Shown: positions 58,972-64,000 of the stretch, piece after piece
Numbering within the stretch: position 1 is the first letter of the stretch
Layout of the letters: each line of letters opens with the position of its first letter
From: Sulfurovum sp.
GTDB lineage: Bacteria > Campylobacterota > Campylobacteria > Campylobacterales > Sulfurovaceae
Direction: 5' to 3'
NCBI GenBank assembly: GCA_020525365.1
Contig: JAIZOF010000001.1
Coordinates: 682,502-746,501 of the forward strand
DNA: 64,000 nt
Position numbers and translations under genes: made by a program
The notes under the pieces: generated by a model
The model's database searches: none
What the model was told of the DNA's origin: nothing
What the model saw: only the letters and a program-made list of their open reading frames with translations

Positions 58972-59676
58972 ATGGCATTTTTTGGTAAAAGTAAAAGTGA
59001 ATTTGATACAGAAGTGATGATGTCTAAAGTACCAATGGCACCCAAAAATAGTGCAACAACTATTATGGAGTGTATGGAGATACAAGGTAATGTTAAAGGA
59101 TGTGGAGTAGTTCACGTAGATGGAAAAATTCATGGAGACCTTACTATAGATGGTGATATTATTATTGGTAAAGAGGGTGTTATTCATGGAAATGTCTCGG
59201 CAAAGAAAATTATTATTAGTGGAAAGATTAGCGGTAGCACTAAATGCGAGGCTCTTGAAGTAACACAAACTGGAGAGTTAGCAGATACTATTGTAGCTTC
59301 AAAAATTGTCTCTGATGGAAAACTTGAAGCTATAATAACTGACTGTGAATCGATTCACATCACAACAAATGGTCAAATTGTTACAAAAAAGATGGTAGGT
59401 AAAAATATTGTTATTAATGGAAAAGTAGAAGGAAATATTATTGCAACAGAATTACTTGAGATTAGTAAAAGTGGTATCGTTAAAGGAGAGATACAGGTCA
59501 AGAAGATCAAAGTCTCTGAAGGTGGGTTAATGTTGGGCACGATGCTTACCTATGAACCATCTAGTCCTGTGAGAAAAGTAGAAAAGAAAGCAGGTAACCA
59601 AAATAAAGAGACAACTTTGTCTAAGAATGAACAGGCAACTTCACTTAAAGAGATTGTCAAGACTAAAGAGAAATAA
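58972..59676 (+). CDS. Bactofilin (polymer-forming cytoskeletal protein)
   Basis: A 234-residue protein of the bactofilin family. From about residue 33 (MECMEIQGNVKGCGVVHVDGKIHGDLTIDG) to about 185 the sequence has the regular hydrophobic/glycine rhythm of a right-handed beta-helix. That is about twice one standard bactofilin core, and the pattern seems to continue through a second core. A short charged N-terminal tail and a Lys-rich C-terminal tail flank it. Bactofilins form non-polar filaments under the membrane and can control cell shape. An aaagga precedes the ATG. Confidence 0.8.
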   Translation: MAFFGKSKSEFDTEVMMSKVPMAPKNSATTIMECMEIQGNVKGCGVVHVDGKIHGDLTIDGDIIIGKEGVIHGNVSAKKIIISGKISGSTKCEALEVTQTGELADTIVASKIVSDGKLEAIITDCESIHITTNGQIVTKKMVGKNIVINGKVEGNIIATELLEISKSGIVKGEIQVKKIKVSEGGLMLGTMLTYEPSSPVRKVEKKAGNQNKETTLSKNEQATSLKEIVKTKEK

Positions 59677-59689
59677 AAATAAGAGAGAT

Positions 59690-60955
59690 ATGATGCATGA
59701 GCAGACCATAGCCGTACACGCAGGTTATGACAAGGATACACAGGGTACTATGGCAGTACCAATCTATCAGAGTACAGCATATGAGTTTAGAGATACTGAA
59801 CATGCGGCAGATCTTTTTGCTCTTAAAGAGTTAGGCAATATTTATACCCGTTTAATGAATCCGACTACGGATATTTTTGAGAAGCGTTTTGCTACTCTAG
59901 AAGGTGGCGTGGCAGCAATTGGTACAGCATCAGGAATGGCAGCAATTTTTTATGTTATTGCTAATGTTGCTGAAGCAGGCGATAACATTATTGTTGCCAA
60001 ACAGGTTTATGGTGGAACAACCACATTGACAGGACATACCATTAAACGTTTTGGTATTGAGACCCGCTATTTTGACGTCACTGATCCTTTGCAAATAGAG
60101 GAACTCATTGATGAAAAGACAAAGTTGATTATCTTTGAAAGTATTACAAACCCAAGTATTGATGTAGCAGATATTAGTGAGATTGTTGCTGTCGCCAATA
60201 AGTATAATATTTTAACTTGTGTGGATAATACAGTTGCCACATCAGTACTGTGCAAGCCTATTGCCTATGGAGTTGATCTTGTCGTTCACAGTACAAGTAA
60301 GTATACAACAGGGCAGGGGCTAGCACTTGGTGGGATTATTGTTGAGCGTGAAAATCTTGTAGAGAAAATTAAAGATAATGACCGTTACTATCACTTTAAT
60401 GAGCCTGATGCAAGTTATCATGGATTAATCTACTCTGATCTACCGTTACCACTTTTTACATTACGTGTACGTTTAGCATTATTGCGTGATCTTGGTAGTG
60501 CACCAAGTCCATTCAATTCATGGTTGCATATTCAAGGGCTTGAGCACCTCTCACTTCGTATGGAACAGCATTCTAGTTCAGCACTGATGATTGCTCAATT
60601 TCTTGAAGCACACCCAAAAGTGAAAAAAGTTAATTATCCTGGACTTAAAAGTTCTTCACAGTACCATTTGATTGAAAAATATTTTAAAAATGGGATGGCA
60701 AGTGGTTTACTCTCTTTTGAAGTAGAAAATAAAGAGGAGGCACAAAAAGTTGCTGATGCAACAGAGATTTTTTCTGTGGTTGTCAATATTGGTGATAGTA
60801 AATCGATTATTACTCATCCAGCAAGCACAACCCATCAACAACTTTCAGCGCAGGAGCTTATTGATGCTGGTGTACCAGGAGGACTTATCCGTCTTAGTAT
60901 AGGACTTGAGAATACACAAGATCTTATAGATGATCTCAGAAAAGCATTGGATTAA
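59690..60955 (+). CDS. metY: O-acetylhomoserine sulfhydrylase
   Basis: A 421-residue PLP enzyme of the Cys/Met metabolism family that makes homocysteine from O-acetylhomoserine and sulfide. It begins HEQTIAVHAGYDKDTQG, has the YTRLMNPT block near residue 52 and the PLP lysine in VHSTSKYTTGQG (about 206). The C-terminal SIGLENTQDLIDDL is typical. The start is one of two adjacent ATG codons at 59690; the longer upstream frame lies in the bactofilin gene. metX, which makes its substrate, follows 55 bases later. Confidence 0.9.
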   Translation: MMHEQTIAVHAGYDKDTQGTMAVPIYQSTAYEFRDTEHAADLFALKELGNIYTRLMNPTTDIFEKRFATLEGGVAAIGTASGMAAIFYVIANVAEAGDNIIVAKQVYGGTTTLTGHTIKRFGIETRYFDVTDPLQIEELIDEKTKLIIFESITNPSIDVADISEIVAVANKYNILTCVDNTVATSVLCKPIAYGVDLVVHSTSKYTTGQGLALGGIIVERENLVEKIKDNDRYYHFNEPDASYHGLIYSDLPLPLFTLRVRLALLRDLGSAPSPFNSWLHIQGLEHLSLRMEQHSSSALMIAQFLEAHPKVKKVNYPGLKSSSQYHLIEKYFKNGMASGLLSFEVENKEEAQKVADATEIFSVVVNIGDSKSIITHPASTTHQQLSAQELIDAGVPGGLIRLSIGLENTQDLIDDLRKALD

Positions 60956-61010
60956 AGCGCAAATACGATAAAATAATAAGTTAACTCCAATTCCATGCAC
61001 GAAGCAGTCT

Positions 61011-62132
61011 ATGAATATCAAAACCAAAATAGCCCATTTCAGCTCTCCACTTTACCTCGAGAGCGGTCGTATTTTAGAACCATATGAGATTGCCTATGAG
61101 ACCTATGGTGAACTAAATGAAGAGAAATCCAATGTAATACTTGTTTGTCATGCGCTCAGTGGCTCGCACCATGCAGCAGGGTTTTATGATGGTGACCGGA
61201 AGCCAGGATGGTGGGATGGACTCATTGGTGAAAAAAGGGCAATCGATACAACAAAATACTTTGTTATCTGTACCAATGTTATTGGCTCCTGCTTTGGCTC
61301 TACTGGTCCCATGAGTGAAAGTTATCCATCACTTGAACCGTATCGCCTCAAGTTTCCGGTTGTAACTATTAAAGATATGATATGTGCGCAGATGCATCTG
61401 CTCTCCCAACTTGGTATCTATCATGTTAGAGCAATCATAGGGGGTTCGATGGGCGGAATGCAGGCATTACAATTTGCGGTGGACTACCCCAATTTTGCTG
61501 ATGAGATTATTTCTCTTGCTGCAACTTATGCAACACGCCCATGGACAATTGCTTTTAATAAAGTTACTATTGAGGCGATTCGTCGTGATCCACGCTTTAA
61601 ACATGGTAATTATGGCACAAATGACTTCAAAGAAGAGGGGCTTGATGGGCTTGCTATTGGTCGTATTGCTGGTCATATTTCTTACCTCTCTCCTGATTCA
61701 ATGGATGAAAAGTTTGGACGTAACTACGTTAGTAATGATGGACTTTTTGAGCTTTTTGGGCGCTATGAGGTAGAGCGTTACATGGAGTACAATACCAATA
61801 ATTTTGCACGTATCTTCGACCCACTTAGTTATCTCTATATTGTCAAAGCAATTAATACTTTTAATCTCAGTCGTGGTTATGATTCATTGCATGATGCAAT
61901 TAGTCGTATTAAGGCAAGGGTGCATCTAATTAGTTTCTCTTCGGACTACCTTTTCTTTCCTTCAGAGATGGAACACATTGCCCATATGATGGCACGCAAT
62001 AGACAGCCCCACACCTATGTGAAAGTAGAGAGTAGCTATGGTCATGATGCTTTTTTAGTGGAGATAGAGAAGTTTGATCAACATATTAGAAATATTTTAT
62101 GTATCAAAAAGGGTAGGCACAATGAAAACTGA
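61011..62132 (+). CDS. metX: Homoserine O-acetyltransferase
   Basis: A 373-residue alpha/beta hydrolase-fold enzyme that activates homoserine for methionine synthesis. The nucleophile serine is in AIIGGSMGGMQALQFA (about residue 145), the start has LEPYEIAYETYGELNEEK, and the Asp and His of the triad lie in SSDYLFFPSEME and YGHDAFLVE near the C-terminus. It works with the adjacent metY. The xseB start lies inside its last codons. No SAM riboswitch was seen upstream. Confidence 0.93.
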   Translation: MNIKTKIAHFSSPLYLESGRILEPYEIAYETYGELNEEKSNVILVCHALSGSHHAAGFYDGDRKPGWWDGLIGEKRAIDTTKYFVICTNVIGSCFGSTGPMSESYPSLEPYRLKFPVVTIKDMICAQMHLLSQLGIYHVRAIIGGSMGGMQALQFAVDYPNFADEIISLAATYATRPWTIAFNKVTIEAIRRDPRFKHGNYGTNDFKEEGLDGLAIGRIAGHISYLSPDSMDEKFGRNYVSNDGLFELFGRYEVERYMEYNTNNFARIFDPLSYLYIVKAINTFNLSRGYDSLHDAISRIKARVHLISFSSDYLFFPSEMEHIAHMMARNRQPHTYVKVESSYGHDAFLVEIEKFDQHIRNILCIKKGRHNEN

Positions 62133-62334
62133 AACATTTGAAGAGAAGCTTGAATACTCTAAGAGGGTACTTGAAAAGTTAATGGATCCAGAGATTACGC
62201 TTGAGGAGTCTATCAAGCTTTATGAAGAGGGACTTCAAGGTATCAAGGAGGCACAGAAGATGATCGAGGAGGCAAAAATAAAGGTCTCTGTGATCGATCA
62301 AAAAAATCAGAATCTTGAAGTAGATGTGCAATGA
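62122..62334 (+). CDS. xseB: Exodeoxyribonuclease VII small subunit
   Basis: A 70-residue helical protein: TFEEKLEYSKRVLEKLMDPEITLEESIKLYEEGL is the XseB pattern. It pairs with XseA (not in the window) in the single-strand nuclease Exo VII. ATG at 62122 overlaps the metX end by 11 bases; the next gene overlaps its stop by 4. Confidence 0.88.
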   Translation: MKTETFEEKLEYSKRVLEKLMDPEITLEESIKLYEEGLQGIKEAQKMIEEAKIKVSVIDQKNQNLEVDVQ

Positions 62335-63134
62335 AGAAGCTTGTAGTTGCTGCCTTACAGCTCCCAACATTGGGAATGAATGCAACCCGTTTGGAGTTCT
62401 ATCTTAAGAAAGCAACTGAGCGTGGTACACAAGTAATGTTGCTTGGAGAATATGTTCTCAATCATTTTTTTAAAGAACTGGCAATAATGTCAAAAAGTAT
62501 GATTAAGGCACAGACTAAGAGGCATCTTCAATTACTCAAAGAGCTTTCTATAGATTATGATATAGTCCTTATTTCCCCCATTATTCTTGTAAAGAGTGAT
62601 GGTTACTATAAAACAATTGTCAAGATTACTCCTAAGAATACTAGTTACTATGAACAGCAAATACTCATTCCCTATGAACATTGGAATGAGAAGATTTTTT
62701 TCTCCAATAAGGTCAAACCATTTAAAGATCCAATGGTTTTTAGGTTACAAGGTTTTAAAATTATGGTGATGGCAGGGTTTGAGATGCATTTTGATTTATT
62801 TTGGCAGAAGGTGATGGAGAAGAAGGTTGATTTGGTATTGCTACCGACTGCTTCAACATTTGATTCACATAATCGTTGGCGTGAAATTATTAAGACTAAA
62901 GCATTTTTACATGGTTGCTTCATCTTACGTGCTAATCGACTAGGCGAATATGTGGACAAAGGGACGAAGTGGCATTTCTATGGTGACACAATGCTTGTTT
63001 CACCAAAAGGTGAAGTAGAGATGATGCTTGAGGACAAAGAGTCTATGTTGATAGAAGAGATAGATAAAAAAGAGATCACTGAGCACCGGAAGATATGGAA
63101 ATTTGAAAAAATACTTAGGGAGCACAAGGAATGA
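62331..63134 (+). CDS. Nitrilase-superfamily protein, triad degenerate
   Basis: A 267-residue protein with the carbon-nitrogen hydrolase fold: KKLVVAALQLPTLGMN at the start, GEYVLNHFF with the conserved glutamate (about residue 41), and the later LVLLPTASTFDSHNRW. The catalytic lysine position in the YEQQIL stretch (about 112) appears to be Gln, and the catalytic cysteine position in VMAGFEMHFD (about 151) appears to be Gly. It may have lost amidase activity or use a variant mechanism. It overlaps xseB and the ThiF-like gene by 4 bases each (ATGA). Confidence 0.7.
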   Translation: MKKLVVAALQLPTLGMNATRLEFYLKKATERGTQVMLLGEYVLNHFFKELAIMSKSMIKAQTKRHLQLLKELSIDYDIVLISPIILVKSDGYYKTIVKITPKNTSYYEQQILIPYEHWNEKIFFSNKVKPFKDPMVFRLQGFKIMVMAGFEMHFDLFWQKVMEKKVDLVLLPTASTFDSHNRWREIIKTKAFLHGCFILRANRLGEYVDKGTKWHFYGDTMLVSPKGEVEMMLEDKESMLIEEIDKKEITEHRKIWKFEKILREHKE

Positions 63135-63802
63135 CACCAGAAGTATATTTTGATCGCCAAATACAGCTATGGGGAGAGGCGACACAGAAATCTTTAGAGA
63201 AAAAGAAGATTGCTATTATTGGTTCAGGTGGACTAGGATCGACACTAGCACTAGCACTAGGTACCTCAGGTATTGGTGAAATTCATCTTATTGATTTTGA
63301 TACAGTCTCTATCCATAATATTCATCGACAGATTGCATTTGCATTAGACGATGAAGGAAAAAATAAAGCTAAGTGTATTGTTAATCTACTAGAGAAAAAA
63401 AACCCTTTTATTAAGGCTGTTGCTTTCAATATATCTTTTGAAGATTTTAAAGAGATGGGCAACTGCTATGACCTTATTCTTGATGCAACAGACAACCTAT
63501 CTGTACGTGGAGAGATAGATAAGTATGCTAAGCAGATAAAGATACCATGGATTTATGCTTCTGTAGAGGAGTTCAACGGGCAGGTCTGCTTTTTTGATAA
63601 GGCAGATTTTAAGATCTTCAATATTTCTGATCGTAAGCCAGGAGGTGTTACTGCACCAATTGTGATGCATATAGGGTCACTTCAGGCAAATTTGGCACTA
63701 CGTTATTTGGCTGGACTTCCTGTTGTGAAAGACAAGCTCTACTACCTTTGTTTTAATGAAGAGGGAGAGTTGGTGACACAGAAATTTGGGATGCCTAAGT
63801 AG
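63131..63802 (+). CDS. ThiF/MoeB-family E1-like adenylyltransferase
   Basis: A 223-residue E1-like enzyme. The nucleotide loop is IAIIGSGGLGSTLALALGTSGIG (about residues 27-49), followed by the acidic/arginine motif IDFDTVSIHNIHRQ (about 55-68) and LDATDN. It would adenylate the C-terminus of a small sulfur-carrier protein in thiamine or molybdopterin synthesis. The usual C-terminal CxxC zinc pair and rhodanese domain are not seen, so a ThiF-like rather than MoeB-like role is guessed. Confidence 0.75.
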   Translation: MTPEVYFDRQIQLWGEATQKSLEKKKIAIIGSGGLGSTLALALGTSGIGEIHLIDFDTVSIHNIHRQIAFALDDEGKNKAKCIVNLLEKKNPFIKAVAFNISFEDFKEMGNCYDLILDATDNLSVRGEIDKYAKQIKIPWIYASVEEFNGQVCFFDKADFKIFNISDRKPGGVTAPIVMHIGSLQANLALRYLAGLPVVKDKLYYLCFNEEGELVTQKFGMPK

Positions 63803-64000
63803 TAAAAATGAGATCAGACTAACAGATTGAAAGATTTAACCAGAAGCCAATTGTGTTTTTATAATATATGGGAAAACTATAGGTTTTGTAAATTGTGTAT
63901 TGGGCTCTTCCCAAAAAAATAAAAAAATCTGTTGAGTATTTGATTGTAATAATTTTTACACCCAATTGTAATTACGATATGAATATCTCTGTACCCGTTT
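63803..64000. other. Intergenic end of window
   Basis: I see no gene here. The stretch is AT-rich and holds no clear terminator or promoter. Confidence 0.5.

Noticed and set aside
60956-61010. SAM or methionine riboswitch in front of metX or metY
   Set aside because: The gaps are 55 bases or less and no riboswitch-like stems were seen.

Overview
The window looks like a low-GC Campylobacterota chromosome, most like Sulfurovum or a related Sulfurimonadales genus. This rests on protein flavour: a Cas9 of the Campylobacter jejuni type, a PEB4-like parvulin, GatA used with a tRNA-Gln that carries the U1-A72 pair, CopD-like HemJ, and extended -10 promoters with poor -35 boxes. Most genes are core housekeeping genes. 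No transposase, integrase, plasmid or phage gene was recognised.

Layout. 1-9.3 kb: HU, a DUF5718-like protein, dnaJ, a Dabb protein, recR, a DHH phosphoesterase, an Rrf2 regulator, rpsO, grpE-dnaK, chorismate mutase, a small lipoprotein and a CBS-domain protein. 9338-37328: a giant palindrome. Its outer arms (9338-13193 and 33473-37328, 3,856 bp) appear identical and inverted. Each holds tRNA-fMet, tRNA-Gln, a compact structured RNA and a full-length Cas9 homologue whose RuvC and HNH catalytic residues are nearly all replaced. The inner right half (23.2-33.1 kb) is clean: an EEP-nuclease fragment, hemJ, a DUF2231 protein, a cytochrome c, truA, lptF, a prepilin peptidase, uppS, coaBC, glmU, trmA and a glucosaminidase. 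The inner left half (13.2-23.2 kb) is an inverted copy of the same genes full of substitutions and single-base indels, so no gene in it is intact. A second short fold-back lies at 33.11-33.47 kb. 37.3-64 kb: a TetR fragment, ilvA, a Ppx/GppA protein, ilvB-ilvH, lpxD, a dipeptidase, nth, two SurA/PEB4-like chaperones, fba, a PLP enzyme, hisD, seven tRNAs, pncC, ileS, gatA, guaB, a bactofilin, metY-metX, xseB, a nitrilase-like protein and a ThiF-like protein.

Two points matter most. First, the Cas9 homologue keeps the whole C. jejuni Cas9 architecture but has E, A, Y and N at the RuvC positions expected to be D, E, H and D, and S at two of the three HNH positions. There is no cas1, cas2 or CRISPR array. 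A three-way-junction RNA with its own promoter and U-tract lies just upstream, and related outward-facing motifs flank the gene. A natural nuclease-dead, RNA-guided DNA-binding protein used for regulation is the leading but unproven idea. Second, the palindrome looks more like a long-read fold-back chimera left in the assembly than a biological structure, because its errors fall everywhere and ignore reading frames. The second Cas9 copy, both outer junctions and all genes of 13.2-23.2 kb should be treated as provisional until reads are mapped.
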